This document shows positions 10,373-24,078 of a stretch of 64,000 bases of DNA, piece by piece; positions within the stretch are counted from its first letter, which is position 1, and every line of letters begins with the position of its first letter. The notes under the pieces are model-generated. The model was not told the DNA's origin. It made no database searches and saw only the letters and a list, made by a program, of their open reading frames with translations. Source of the DNA: Rhodotorula mucilaginosa (Eukaryota; Basidiomycota; Microbotryomycetes; Sporidiobolales; Sporidiobolaceae); NCBI GenBank assembly GCA_034406715.1, contig CP137864.1:558001-622000 (forward strand), given 5' to 3'. Both the position numbers and the translations under genes were made by a program.

Positions 10373-13300
10373 ATGGCACTCGACGGCGAAAAGACCACGC
10401 GACTGGACGAGCAGGTGCCGCTTGCGATTCTCGAAGCTCCAACCCCGCCCGCTGAACTTCTCCAGGACCGCGCTTCCTCTGATACGGCGACTACGCCTGC
10501 CGTCGATCGTGTCCTTTCCGGCGAGAGTGACCTTGATCCCAAGAAACCGGACCCGGATGACGGGGACACGGGGATGTCGGCGGAGCAGCGTGCCCGCGAG
10601 GCCAAATACCTGACTGGCGGTGCGTACTCGCCGACGCACCCTTCCCGCTGTCTGTGCGATCAGACGCAGGGCGAGACGAACGCGGACCTGCGCTGATCCG
10701 ATTCTTTCCGCACCTATTCCAGGAAAGCTGGCTCTCGTGTTTACGGGTATGCTGCTGTCTGTCTTTTTGATCGCTTTGGACCAGACTATCCTCGTGCGTG
10801 CTTTTCCTTTATCGAGATCGCCATGGACAGCGAGCGCTGAAAAGACAGGGCTTTCAAAGGCACCGGCGCTTCCCGTCATTGCGTCAAAGTTTCAAGCGCT
10901 CGATGAGATTGTCAGTGGTCCCGCATTGCCTTGTACTTGGGACTTGTGACTGACTCGCACGCTCTCACAGGCTTGGATCGCCTCGGCGTGAGGGTTTCTG
11001 ATCGAGACCAGAGCTTGCCGTTGGCGGGACCTGACAACGTCGATACTTTATCAGCTACTTTCTCACGCAGACATCCATCCTGCTGCTGTACGGCCAGGTC
11101 CTTACGCTGTTCGACCGCAAGTGGACCTACATCTTTGCCATCACCGTTTTCGAGATCGGCTCACTCCTCTGCGCCGTGGCCGTGTGAGTCTGCACCCCCG
11201 ACCGACGGCGTTTGAACGGGGTAGACTGACACGCATCTTCGTGTGACAGAAATGTCGAGATGCTCATCTTTGCACGCGCGTTCGCGGGATGCGGCGCTGC
11301 GGGCATTTTCGTTTCCGTCCTGAGCATCAGTTCGTCAGATTCAGATACTTCTCGTCCCGTGGTGCCTGCGCTGACATCCACTCTCCTTCCGTGTAGTCGC
11401 TGAGGTAACCCGTCTCGAGGACCGGCCAAAACTCCTCGGTCTCTTCGGCGCCGTCTTCGGAGGTAGGCCGCCTTGACCGTGGTTGAGTTCCACCCACGCT
11501 GACCGGTTCCTCTCCCCAACAGTCTCGTCCGTGATCGGTGCGCTACCCGACTTTTGGTTGGCGGTCGCTTCCGTCCACTCGGCTGACTTGTTCCGGGCTC
11601 TGGGGCAGGACCTTTGTTGGGCGGCGCGTTCACGGACCACGTCAGCTGGCGATGGGTGGGTGCCCAACCCACCGGACCGCTAGATTTCGCAGAGCTAACG
11701 CATCCTACAACCACGCAGTGCTTCTACATCAATTTGTACGTGTCCATGTCGGTGCTGGCCCGCAGCCGGCGTACTTGCTCACTTTCTCGTTCTCTCTTCG
11801 ACCGTCGAAATCCGCTATATACTGAGAGGACTCGCATACAGACCCGTCGGTGCTTTGACGGTCTTGGCTATTGTCTTCATCGTCCGTTTGATCGCTTCCC
11901 TCTCTCACGCGCGCACACTTCGGACTGACGATTTCTGACCTTCAGCTCGGCCCGCAACCGCCTCCGCCCATGCTCGAGGAGGTGGGTATTTACACCGAGA
12001 GGAAATTCAAGCGATGGACTTTCGGTCGCTGGTGCCCGCCACGCTCCTCGCTCGCCTTCCGCCTCTTTGCGCTCGACTGGATCGGATCGGCGATCATGAT
12101 CGGCTGCATCGCTTGCCTCGTCCTCGCTCTCCAGTGGGGCGGCGTCAAGTACTCGTGGCATAGCGGCCCTGTCGTCGCCGCGCTCACCGTCTTTGCCGTC
12201 CTCGTGCCGTGCATCATCGTCTGGGAATGGAAGTTTGCCGGTCCTTCGCGGATTCTGCCCCTCGGGTATTTCCTTGACCGCACCCAGGTATGTCGTCCGC
12301 GCTCCATTTCCCATCGTTCGCCCGGTCCACTGACGCTTGAATCCGTGCCAGGCGGGCGCCAGCTTGGTCGCCTTTTTCGCCATGTTCATCCTCCTGACCG
12401 GAACGTACTACCTTCCGACATTTTTGTACGTCCGCCCGGGTGACGCCAGGATCTCGGACAAGGATTGACGCTCTCTCGTTCGATACCCACAGCGAGGCAA
12501 CGAGGTTCCACAGTGCGCAGTGCGTCCGTTCTCGCGCTGTCCGATGCTGCATTTCCGAGACTGACCACTCTCGCCGGACAGGCAAAGCGGAATCGACATT
12601 TTGCCGTTTATGCTCGGCGTCGTCGTCTGTTCAGGGCTCGCTGGCGGTCTGATCTCGTACTGGGGGTACTACTGGCCGTTCCTCGTGGTCGGCCCGCTCT
12701 TTTGCTGCGTCGGCGGCGGGCTCCTCTACACCGTGACCGAGTTTACACCGATGTCGCGCCTGATCGGCTTCCAGATCGTGAGTGGGTGCTTGTCATTCAG
12801 ACCCTTGAATATACTCGCGCTGACCTTCTTGCCCTCGCAGGTGCTCTCGATGGGCGTCGGTCTGGTCCTCCAGAATCCGATCATCGCGGTCAGCTTTTTC
12901 CGACAGTGAATTCCCTCCTGACACCCGGGCCTGACGGACGCCACTCGCTCGCCAGGTTCAAGCCGACTGTGACGACGAAGACAAAATTCCGCAAAAGACT
13001 GCCTTGGTAAGCGGTGCTTTCTGTCCGAAGAGGAGCCTGAAGCACTAATTCGCTGGCTTGATCGCGACAGGTCTCCTTTTCGCAGCTCGGTGCGTCACCC
13101 GTGGCTCTCTTCCTCAGAGGGACCCCCTGCGGAACTGACTCTTTCGCGACAACAGTCGGCGGCACGATCGGTATCGCGATCGCCTCGTCCGTCTTTGGGA
13201 CGAAGCTGTCAAGTGCTCTCCGCGAGTTTGCTCCGGACGCGCCGTACGCGCTCGTCCGCAACTCGGTGCAGGTGTGTACGCCCCCAACTGCTTCCTAATA

Positions 13301-13569
13301 CACGCACTGACTCGGTCCGCCCCGCAGGCTATCCCGGAGCTCCCGAAGGAATTGCAGCCCGGGGTGGTCCACGCTTACGTTCTCGCGCTGCGGAACGTCT
13401 TTATCATCGCCGTTCCCGCCGGTGAGGAGGGCATTAATCTGTGCGCCTATGTCCCGCAACCGTCCGCTCACTTTGTTTCATAACTGCAGGCGGTTTGACG
13501 TCCTTGTCTGCGCTGATGATCCGGAATCTCAGCGTCAAGGGCAAGAAACTCTCGGCCGGCGCCGCCTGA
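10373..13569 (+). CDS. DHA2-type major facilitator superfamily transporter, copy A
   Basis: Twenty-one exons are needed, starting 10373-10619, 10723-10793, 10860-10910, 10971-10987 and ending 13328-13421, 13490-13569. They give 608 residues. The DHA2 (14-helix drug:H+ antiporter) signature is clear: LIALDQTILATALPVIASKF in helix 1, then YFLTQTSILLLYGQ. The antiporter motif C region follows as FGAVFGVSSVIGPLLGGAF, ending VSWRWCFYINLPVG. A mid-protein segment YYLPTFFEATRFHSAQQSG is assembled across a 27-nt microexon (12493-12519). Other exons are 17, 15, 17 and 19 nt. The product should sit in the plasma or vacuolar membrane and export small molecules; the substrate is unknown. It lies head-to-tail with the MDR reductase 368 bp downstream, and both are duplicated together in the right arm. 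All seven length differences from copy B inside the gene fall in introns. Confidence 0.9.
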
Positions 13570-13937
13570 CTGGGTCAGATGCGCGCTACCGTGGTCGGAG
13601 ACATTTCGCCAACATGTAACTATACGCTTCTTCCATCCCGAGACCACGGTGTTTTCGCGGCTGTAAACTTTGCACCTTTTTGATCTCCGTGGTCGTGCGC
13701 TGCCCTGCGCCATATGGCGGACTTGATTCCGGAATCGAAGGTCTCGCAAGAAGAGAGTGCAAGCGGACTGTGTTGGTCTATGGAGTTTCAAAAGCAAGTA
13801 CACGTGTCCGAGGAGCCGACGTTGTCGATCGCTGCTGACCAAACGCAAGTCCGAATTTTGGCTGCCCCGAATGGCGTCACCCGTCAGCGTTTCGGGACCC
13901 TTCCCTCTGCCTTGTACCATATACGCTTCCAGAGAGA
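13570..13937. other. MFS1-MDR1 intergenic region, left arm
   Basis: This 368-bp spacer serves as terminator for the transporter and promoter for the reductase. It is one of the most diverged patches between the two arms (roughly 13620-13800), with several indels. No exon is supported. Confidence 0.6.
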
Positions 13938-15248
13938 ATGACCAAGAACGTCGCTGCGTGGATCCCCAAGGCCAAGGCCCTGCTCGAGGTCAAGGAGGCG
14001 CCCGACTGGAAAGTGGAGAAGGGCGAAGTTCTCGTCGAGGTGCGCCCCGTTTGGTGGTGTTTCCGCCAGACTTTCGACTCTGACCTCGCTAGTGTTGCGT
14101 TACAGGTTCACTCGGTCTCGGTCCAGCCGGTCGACTGGAAGGTGCGTCTCTCCGGCGCAGTTGGCACACTCGGCACTGACCTCATTATGTAACTCGCCCA
14201 GATCCAAGACTATGACTTTTTCGTCAAGGAATACCCGTTCATCCTCGGAACCGATGTTGCCGGAACGGTCGTCGAGGTCGCCGACGGCGTGACCAACGTC
14301 AAGAAGGGCGACCGAGTTCTCGCGTGAGTGGCACTCCTCTCCTTTCGCCGGCCGGGGCTTCGGATTGAGTCTTGGCCGCGCACAGGCACTGCTCCGGACT
14401 CGGTACGGGCCAGGCGAAACACTCGGGATTCCAGAAATACTCGGTCGTCAGCGCGCTCCTCACCTCGCCGATCCCGGACTCGGTCTCGTTCGACGAGGCG
14501 ACGGTACTTCCTCTCGCTCTGTCGACCGCCGCCGCCGGTCTGTACCAGAGGGACCACCTCGACTTGCCGCTCCCAAAGGCGGATGCGACAAAAGCGGAGG
14601 GCAAAGTCGTCCTCGTCTACGGCGGTTCGTCCTCGGTCGGGTCGGCGGCGATCCAGCTCGCGGTCGCGTCGGACGTCGCGGTCGTGACGACGTGCTCGCC
14701 GGCCAACTTTGACCTGGTCAAGTCGCTCGGCGCCGCTGCCGCGATCGACTACCGCGCCGACTCGCTCGTCGACGATGCCGTCCGCGCGATCGAGGCTGCC
14801 GGATCCGAGTTCGCCGGCGTGTACGACGCCATCTCGGAGAAGGGCACGGTCGAGAAGAGCGCCGAGATTGCGAGCAAGGCGTTCGGCGGCAAGGGCAAGC
14901 TGCACGTCGCGACGACGCTGCCGCCGCCGGAAAAGGTCGCCGACGGGGTCAAGGCCGCCGGAGGTGGGTTCCGCGGACATCGAATCGGCAGCTCCTCGAG
15001 TTTGTATACTGATCCGCTTCCCCTCCACAGTGTTTGCGCTCGACATCCTGTTCAAGGAGGACGCGCGGATCGCCAAGGCGGTCTACCTCGACTTTGTCCC
15101 GAAAGCGCTCCAGAACGGCTCGCTCAAGCCAAAGCCGGACCCGCTCGTCGTTGGCAAGGGGCTCGAGAAGGTACAGGAGGGTCTGAACGTCCAGAAGAAG
15201 GGAGTGAGCGCGAAAAAGGTCGTCGTGTCCGACATTGCGTCCGCCTGA
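13938..15248 (+). CDS. Zinc-independent MDR oxidoreductase (enoyl reductase/ToxD- or quinone-reductase-like), copy A
   Basis: Five exons (13938-14039, 14106-14141, 14202-14323, 14386-14963, 15031-15248) give 351 residues. The GroES-like N-terminal half shows VQPVDWK and PFILGTDVAGTVVEV; GTD replaces the GHE of zinc alcohol dehydrogenases, and no structural-zinc cysteine cluster is seen. The Rossmann half has VYGGSSSVGSAAIQLA, the NADPH-binding glycine/serine motif of the family, followed by LGAAAAIDYR. The protein should be a soluble NADPH-dependent reductase of enones, quinones or aldehydes; the substrate cannot be read from sequence. It follows the DHA2 transporter on the same strand, an arrangement typical of small detoxification or secondary-metabolite pairs (inference). 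Copy B differs at about seven residues. TEF1 lies convergent, 722 bp downstream. Confidence 0.88.
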
Positions 15249-15970
15249 CGGGGAGCAGGCCCCTCTTGTTCATAGCCAGTCCCCCTTTCTTGATCCCGGC
15301 ATCTGTAGCGCCAACCCTTCGTATGATCTCTTGGCATTAGAAAGCTTCCTTGTGAGAAAGAGAGAAACTTTCGCCTCTCCGAAGCCGGTGAAGGATTGCT
15401 CCAGAGTCCGCGTTGGCGGCATCGCGAAACCTCCAGCTTGGCTCTTGCGTTTTGCTCGCGGTTACAATATGCTGCGCCTGCCGTGAAATGGGCGGGCTCG
15501 AGCTCTTTCCCGCCAAACCTGCGCCAGAGGAGCGCAAGAAGGAATTGGTCGAGGGAAGCGCGATGCGAGTTGAGTTGTCGGGTGGAAGTGGTGGCGAAAC
15601 GAGATCGGCGCGCGCGAGGCGAAGCTTCTTTCTCTTCACCGGTTCACTTGCGAGCGCCGCGTCTCGGTCTCGAGAGCTGTTGCCTTTAAGGAGTTTGCAG
15701 CCGCGCTCCTCCGCCGGCGTGCATTTTCTCGCCACTTTCCGACGTCTTTTAACTGCTGTTGAACCGCAACTCTTCCTCGATACGTGATACGGCGCGCCAG
15801 TATAGTACCTCGGGCGTACTCCGTGACCCTGACACCAGTTTGTAGCGCCCACATCTGCGATACAGTTGAAGCAAATTCGACTCTCCTCTCGCCTCTCGTC
15901 TCGCCTCCGGAAAAAGTTGCGGAAAAGCGGTATTCAAAACGCGACAAAGCTACTGGGCGCGGAGAAGAGT
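15249..15970. other. Convergent spacer between MDR1 and TEF1, left arm
   Basis: This spacer carries the 3' UTRs of two convergent genes. It is nearly identical to its right-arm partner (23356-24078) except for a few substitutions near 15250 and a 1-bp indel near 15465. Frames across it are not supported by splicing or homology. Confidence 0.6.
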
Positions 15971-18006
<2,036 letters not shown>

Positions 18007-18192
18007 CTGTGCAGGTGAACGAGTAGCAGAGCGAGCGAGCGCGGTGCGAGAGGGAGGGAAAGGTCAGCTCGGGCGGTTTCAAGAGGTCGAGGCCCCCAAG
18101 AGGTGCAGGCGAACCGTGCGGCGCAGATGCGACACGGGGGTTGCGGTGGATGCACGCGGGGGAGACGCTGCAGACTGGACTGGACGACTCAC
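18007..18192 (-). promoter_or_regulatory. Probable TEF1 5' UTR intron
   Basis: Reading the minus strand, a GTGAGT donor begins at 18192 and a pyrimidine-rich stretch ends in CTGCACAG directly before the TEF1 ATG. A leader intron abutting the start codon is known for highly expressed fungal genes. The donor choice is inferred. Confidence 0.5.
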
Positions 18193-19239
18193 TGTGTGTA
18201 AAGGTGAGAAGTTGTTGGACCGAGTGAGGTGAAGAGAGAAGGAGAAGTCGAGCGCAACTCGGGCGCAGGCACTCGCGCCTCGCTCGCCCGCCCAGCGCCG
18301 CGCGCGCGTGGCCTCGCCTCGTCTCTCGCCACTCGCGCGGAACAGCTCGGACCCCTTCCTCCCCATTACCTCTTATTCTATTCGCTTCCATTTCATTACA
18401 ACCCTCCCCCTTTACCGCCTCCCTCCGATCGCCACAGGCAAACTTCTTTTGCCGCTGCAACTACCAGTACCCCGCTTCACCCCAGGTTGCCTAGCCTCTG
18501 GCTCAATCCGGCGCCTCCTGAGTATGCGCGGACTCCTCGGCTCACTCGTTCGCTTCTCCTTTGCTCTCGAAGGTTTCGCACTTCTCTCTCGAACAAATCG
18601 CCACCTTCCGCGGCACCCGAGTACAGAGACTACGCACCCTTGCTTGACGAATTTTCCCGGTCGAGCGCGGCGCTGCCAGGCTAGAACGGATCCTGCTTCA
18701 GTCAAACGTTCTCGCTTAGAAATCATTGCTCGTCCTGACTCCCGACCGCGTGCGGCTGTCACTCTTCCTAGAGTTTTCGCTCTCTTCGATCGGATGCGGC
18801 ATTCTCTCACGGAACTGAGTACTCTCTCGGAATCGCACACTTTCCCGATGCGATTGTGCCGAGTGACTTGGCCACCTCGAGACCTGGAGTGGCGAACAGG
18901 CTGTGCGACCGGCTCGCTCTACCGAATTTCCTCGCTCCGACTCGGCAGCGCCGCTCTTTAGGAGACGCAGACTCTCAAGCTAGATAGTTGCAGAGAGAAA
19001 GCGGGATGCGCGAGAGGAACGATCGTAGTTGTTGTTGTTGCAAGTGGATCCGAAAAGGGAGACAATGCGATACTTGCGACCAACACAGGGAGACTGGGAT
19101 GCATTGGAGAGCAAAGAGACACGGAAACACACGACGAGTGGTTGGGCGACGGGCAAAAGATCAGTTCCCAACTTGGCGGTCTCGCTCTCGAAAGACTTTG
19201 CCCGCGAGGAGAAAGATCCCGGCTCGGAACACCCCGCCG
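18193..19239. other. TEF1 upstream region and eIF2A 3' flank
   Basis: About 1 kb lies between the TEF1 leader and the eIF2A stop; both genes are on the minus strand. It should hold the TEF1 promoter, and on the minus strand 18240-18480 is purine-rich. No exon is supported. This segment exists once, in the loop of the inverted repeat. Confidence 0.5.
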
Positions 19240-21943
19240 TTACTTGCCACCGAGGGCAGCGAGCTCCTTGCGGAGTTCCGCCTCCGACTCGAGCTTCTTG
19301 TGCTGCGTCAGCTCGAGCTTCTCGCCCGCCGCCTTCTTGACCTTAAGCTGGTCGATCGCCGTCAACTTTTTCACGATCGCGCGCCGCTTCTTGTCTTCGG
19401 GCGACAGGGCTCCACTCGCAGCCTCGACTTCGGCCGCGGTCGGCTCGGCGGCGGCGGGTGCGACGTGCGGGACGGGAGGCGCCAACGAGGACGGCGTCGC
19501 GGCGCCGGATCCGGGTGCGGAATCGGACGCCGAAGCGTCAGCCTGTTGTTGGCCCTTCTTGTTGCCGCCCTTCTTCTTGCGCCGGTTCGCGAGCGGGTCT
19601 TCAGCGTTCGGGGCCGCGCCGGGCGGAGCACCCGGGATCGCGCGCCGGTTCCCTCGCTGCGAGAAGCCGCCGTTGCCGGCACCGTTCGCGGTCCGAGAAT
19701 GCGGGAACAAGTCGGCGCCGTTCGAGCCCGTGTAGGCGGCGCCGCCTTCGTCCTCGCGCTTGTAGATGTTCGAGGTGACGGTCCCGCGGGCGTGAGGAGG
19801 GCGGTAAGCACCGGCGGCGGCGGCGGGCTTGGCGACGGGCGCGGACGCGACCGAGATGGACGCTGCGGGTGCCGGTTCGAGCGGGCCACTCATCGGGTAC
19901 CATCCCGGGTTCGACGGCCGCCAGGAAGCCTGTTTACGGGTGTTTTGCGTCAGCGTTTTGATCCTGCCGCGAGTTCCGACACGCGCGACTTGCCTGGTAC
20001 AACTCCTCGATCTGCTCGTAGTGGACCAAGACTCCGGTAAAGTGGTGGATCTTGATGCCGTTGTCGACTCGCAGACGCGGACTCAGGGTCGCACACATGA
20101 GATACCGGCCGTCGGGACTCCACTCGCAGTGGACCGTATTCGGCGCCTCGAACGACGTCACCTTCTTGAGCGTCTGACGGTCGTAGATGTCGACCTGGCC
20201 AGCCAGGTTACCGAACCCGGCAACGCAGAGGAGGCGGCCTTGCGGGTTGTACGAGAGGAAGTTGCGCGGGTTCAGGCCAAAGTCGTTGATCATCTTGACG
20301 CGAGCATCAAAGATGACGGTCTTTGCCGGCATATCTGCGGACACCGTACTCGTGTGAGCGCACTGCGAGAGAAGAGGGAGCAGAGTGCGCGCCGAGGAAC
20401 TTACAGCCGTAGGTGACGGCGAACTCGCGGTCGTTCGGCGACCAGGCAAAGTCGTGGATACCACCCTCCTTGTCTGCGGGACCAGAGGCGAAGCGCGTCA
20501 GAGTTGGGAGATACCGACGACCCGCTGACAGACAGATGCGCACCGAGCGTCACTCGGCAGTCAAACTGGCCGGCCGAGTTCATGAGGTACAGGTTCGATT
20601 CGCCGTAGTACGATTTGCCCGTCTTGTCGACGTCCGTCTGGGTCAAGAAGAGCAAGTTGGTGCCGGACTTGTTCCACTTCATCTGCACCTTGTCGGCCTT
20701 GTAGAACGTCTTGCTTCCGGACGGGATCGCAAGAGTCCCGAGGCCGTGGATCTTGACGGAAGCAGGCGCGCCCTGCCAGTTTGAGAACTGGTCAGCCAGC
20801 GGGTCCTGGAAACTTTCGAGCGCGGTAAAAAGGTGAACCTGCGCACCTTCTTCTCAGCGACAAACATGGCCACGTTCGCGTTCTGACCCGGGGAGAGGCT
20901 GACGCTCGTGACGCCCTCGAGGCGAACCTTGTCGACGATGCCCGCCGACCAGTCGCCCGGGTTGTACACGTGAACCTCGTTGGTTACGCATCGGATAGCC
21001 TTGGATTCGTCCGACGTGTACTGGAGGTGCCTGCAGGTCCCGGGATTTGCCGTCAGCTCTGCACCTCGGTGCGGATCTCCAGCAGCACTGACCAGTTTTC
21101 GATCGACTTTTGCGAGAAGCCTGCGATTTCCTGGCCCGACCGCACGTCGTAGACCTTCAAGTTCAGATGAGGCGGCTCGCCCTCTGCGGGCTTGACTGTA
21201 TAGCGCAGGCAATCAGGCGGTCAGCTTTGGCTGCGATCGTATCCGTCTCTTCTGCAGAGTACTCACCTTGCCGTTCCCATGCCTGGACCTGAGTTCCGAG
21301 AGGCGAGAGGAAAATGTCGAGAACACCCTTGGCCGGAATCTGAGAGACGACTGCGCCGTTCTGAGAGTCGACTACCTCGATCCTGTCGGAAGGCGGGCTC
21401 GTCAGAGTGAGCCTTTCCTGGGGAACTCAGCCGCCGTTCATCCACGCAAAGAGACGTACGTAGAGTTGGAGACCGAAGCGAATAACCGTCCATCGTCAGA
21501 GTACCGGTACGTCTTGACGCCAGGCCTGCGGACGGGGAGGGGGAAAGTAAAGCAGCGGGAGGTCAGCGAGGTCGGGGCATCGCTAAAAGCGCTCTACCCC
21601 ATGTGCAAGCCGAGGGTTCCCACTGCCCGTGCCGGTCATGCGTTCCTCGTCTCGAAGAGTGGGCGCCCGACAAGCGCATCGCGCGCGAGGTGGTCCAGAG
21701 CTGTCGACAGCCGGCGTGCAACAACTCACGTTTGGAACGTGGCGAGAGGGTTCCAGTGGGGCGGACCTGACACGATTCCGAGCTGCTTCTGCGAGCGCAC
21801 TGCGGTGCAGTCGAGGGTCGAAACGAGGGCGATCAGCGACGCGAGACGGGAGGCGAGAACGAGTGCTTGACGAAGCAGCCGCGCTCCTTGACGATCTCGG
21901 GAGCAGATGGCTTACCTGCGTACTGCAACGGTGGTGCTGCCAT
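19240..21943 (-). CDS. Translation initiation factor eIF2A (WD-repeat)
   Basis: Ten exons on the minus strand: 21943-21916, 21799-21730, 21525-21460, 21382-21267, 21195-21093, 21030-20847, 20772-20544, 20473-20405, 20334-19994 and 19929-19240. They give 631 residues, normal for the family. eIF2A is a cytosolic factor that can deliver initiator tRNA to the 40S subunit independently of eIF2. The N-terminal two-thirds is a beta-propeller with the family strings FYKADKVQMKWNKSG, GGIHDFAWSPNDREFAV and GLNPRNFLSYNPQGR. The C-terminus has the hallmark AYRPPHARG, a basic linker (RRKKKGGNKKG) and a helical tail with KKRRAIVKKLTAIDQLK. Intron 9 (19993-19930) uses a GC donor with perfect CAG/GCAAGT context. 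The gene lies wholly in the loop, about 680 bp from the TEF1 fragment on the opposite strand. Confidence 0.93.
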
Positions 21944-22623
21944 GGTCTAGAGCTGCGCAGGCGGTGTCGAGTCTGTGAGGGCGGTGCAGCAGTCGAGTGC
22001 TTTGAGGCGACGAGCTCGAGTCCCGACTGGACTACGTGCAGGGAGCTGTAGCGGGACGGGTCTGATACAACTGAATGTAGCAGAGCGCGTAACTGCCAAC
22101 ACACGGACGAGCAGGCGAGTGGGCAGATGCTCAGCAAGGGGGACGGTCCAGCTGCGGCCACCGCACCGGCAACCTTTTCCCTGCGTTTTCTCTCTGACAA
22201 GTCAATTCGCACGAGAGGTTACTCAGGAAAGGGCCGCTAAAGATGCTACCTTGCCTGGCGCGCTTGCAGACCAGCAGCCCGCGCCGCCGACGCTGATTTC
22301 GAGTCTCTCTCCGACGCGATCAGGCTCACCTCCTCGACGTACTGCTTGTGGCTTCTCGTCCGTTTTGCGTGGCCGGAATGGGGCAAAAGTCGCTCTCGCT
22401 GGCTTGCGCAATCTGCTACCGCTGTTCCGCATCTCCTCCGGAACCGAACCGAAAGGAGAGGTCCGAGGCCCCGACACCTTGGCGGAGGGGCATGTCGGCT
22501 AAGTAGGCTCGGCTATCGTTCCCTCCCCGCCAGTTGTCGCACGATTGCTCGGATTCAGGTGCGGATGTCCTGATTCAAAAGGGCGGCCCGTGCCGCATGT
22601 TCGACACCCTCCTCAAGCAGATC
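21944..22623. other. eIF2A promoter up to the inner edge of the right arm
   Basis: This stretch is divergent between eIF2A and the truncated TEF1 copy. Its last 25 bp (22600-22623 and on into 22628) resemble a TEF1 coding segment (see findings). No other exon is supported. Confidence 0.5.
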
Positions 22624-23355
22624 GACCGGCACGATCAAGGCCGGCATGGTCGTCGTCTTTGCCCCGGCCAACGTCACGACCGAGGTCAAGTCGGTCGAGA
22701 TGCACCACGAGCAGCTCGAGGCCGGTCTCCCCGGTGACAACGTCGGCTTCAACGTCAAGAACGTCTCGGTCAAGGACATCCGCCGTGGCAACGTCTGCGG
22801 TGACACGAAGAACGACCCGCCCAAGGAGGCTGCCTCGTTCAAGGCTCAGGTCATCGTCATGAACCACCCCGGGCAGATTGGTAACGGCTACGCGCCCGTA
22901 CTCGACTGCCACACGGCCCACATCGCCTGCAAGTTCGACACTCTCCTCGAGAAGATCGACCGTCGTTCGGGCAAGTCGGTCGAGGACCTCCCCAAGTTCA
23001 TCAAGTCGGGCGACGCCGCCATCGTCAAGATGATCCCGTCCAAGCCGATGTGCGTCGAGCCGTTCTCGGACTACCCGCCCCTCGGACGTTTCGCCGTCCG
23101 TGACATGCGTCAGACCGTCGCTGTCGGTGTCATCAAGGCCGTCGAGAAGACCGACGGCAAGGGTGGCAAGGTCACCAAGGCTGCTGAGAAGGGTACGTTC
23201 TACACACTACCAGAATGCCGCAATATTGACGCGACCGACGCTGACTCTGAATCTCTCTCTCTCCCCTCCAAATCTCTCTCTCACGCTCTCACCCTCCCCT
23301 CGCGCCTCTCTGCCCGACTCTTTTTTTTGCAACAGCCGGTGCCAAGAAGAAGTAA
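22624..23355 (+). pseudogene. 5'-truncated copy of TEF1 (eEF1A domains II-III)
   Basis: This segment equals TEF1 from 50 nt into exon 6 to the stop codon and lacks the whole GTP-binding domain. It still has an in-frame ATG at 22646, an intact exon to 23192, the intron with its sites, and the last exon 23336-23355. It could therefore encode 188 residues covering most of domains II and III. I found one synonymous change in the coding part relative to TEF1 and no frameshift. It faces away from the eIF2A promoter about 0.7 kb off, so transcription is conceivable. I call it a pseudogene because the G domain is absent, but it may be young or still used as a recombination partner. Confidence 0.85.
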
Positions 23356-24078
23356 ACTCTTCTCCGCGCCCAGTAGCTTTGTCGCGTTTTGAATACCGCT
23401 TTTCCGCAACTTTTTCCGGAGGCGAGACGAGAGGCGAGAGGAGAGTCGAATTTGCTTCAACTGTATCGCAGATGTGGGCGCTACAAACTGGTGTCAGGGT
23501 CACGGAGTACGCCCGAGGTACTATACTGGCGCGCCGTATCACGTATCGAGGAAGAGTTGCGGTTCAACAGCAGTTAAAAGACGTCGGAAAGTGGCGAGAA
23601 AATGCACGCCGGCGGAGGAGCGCGGCTGCAAACTCCTTAAAGGCAACAGCTCTCGAGACCGAGACGCGGCGCTCGCAAGTGAACCGGTGAAGAGAAAGAA
23701 GCTTCGCCTCGCGCGCGCCGATCTCGTTTCGCCACCACTTCCACCCGACAACTCAACTCGCATCGCGCTTCCCTCGACCAATTCCTTCTTGCGCTCCTCT
23801 GGCGTAGGTTTGGCGGGAAAGAGCTCGAGCCCGCCCATTTCACGGCAGGCGCAGCATATTGTAACCCGCGAGCAAAACGCAAGAGCCAAGCTGGAGGTTT
23901 CGCGACGCCGCCAACGCGGACTCTGGAGCAATCCTTCACCGGCTTCGGAGAGGCGAAAGTTTCTCTCTTTCTCACAAGGAAGCTTTCTAATGCCAAGAGA
24001 TCATACGAAGGGTTGGCGCTACAGATGCCGGGATCAAGAAAGGGGGACTGGCTATGAACAAGAGGGGCCCGCCCCCCT
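23356..24078. other. Spacer between truncated TEF1 and MDR copy B, right arm
   Basis: Inverted partner of 15249-15970 and close to identical to it. It carries two convergent 3' ends. No exon is supported. Confidence 0.6.
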
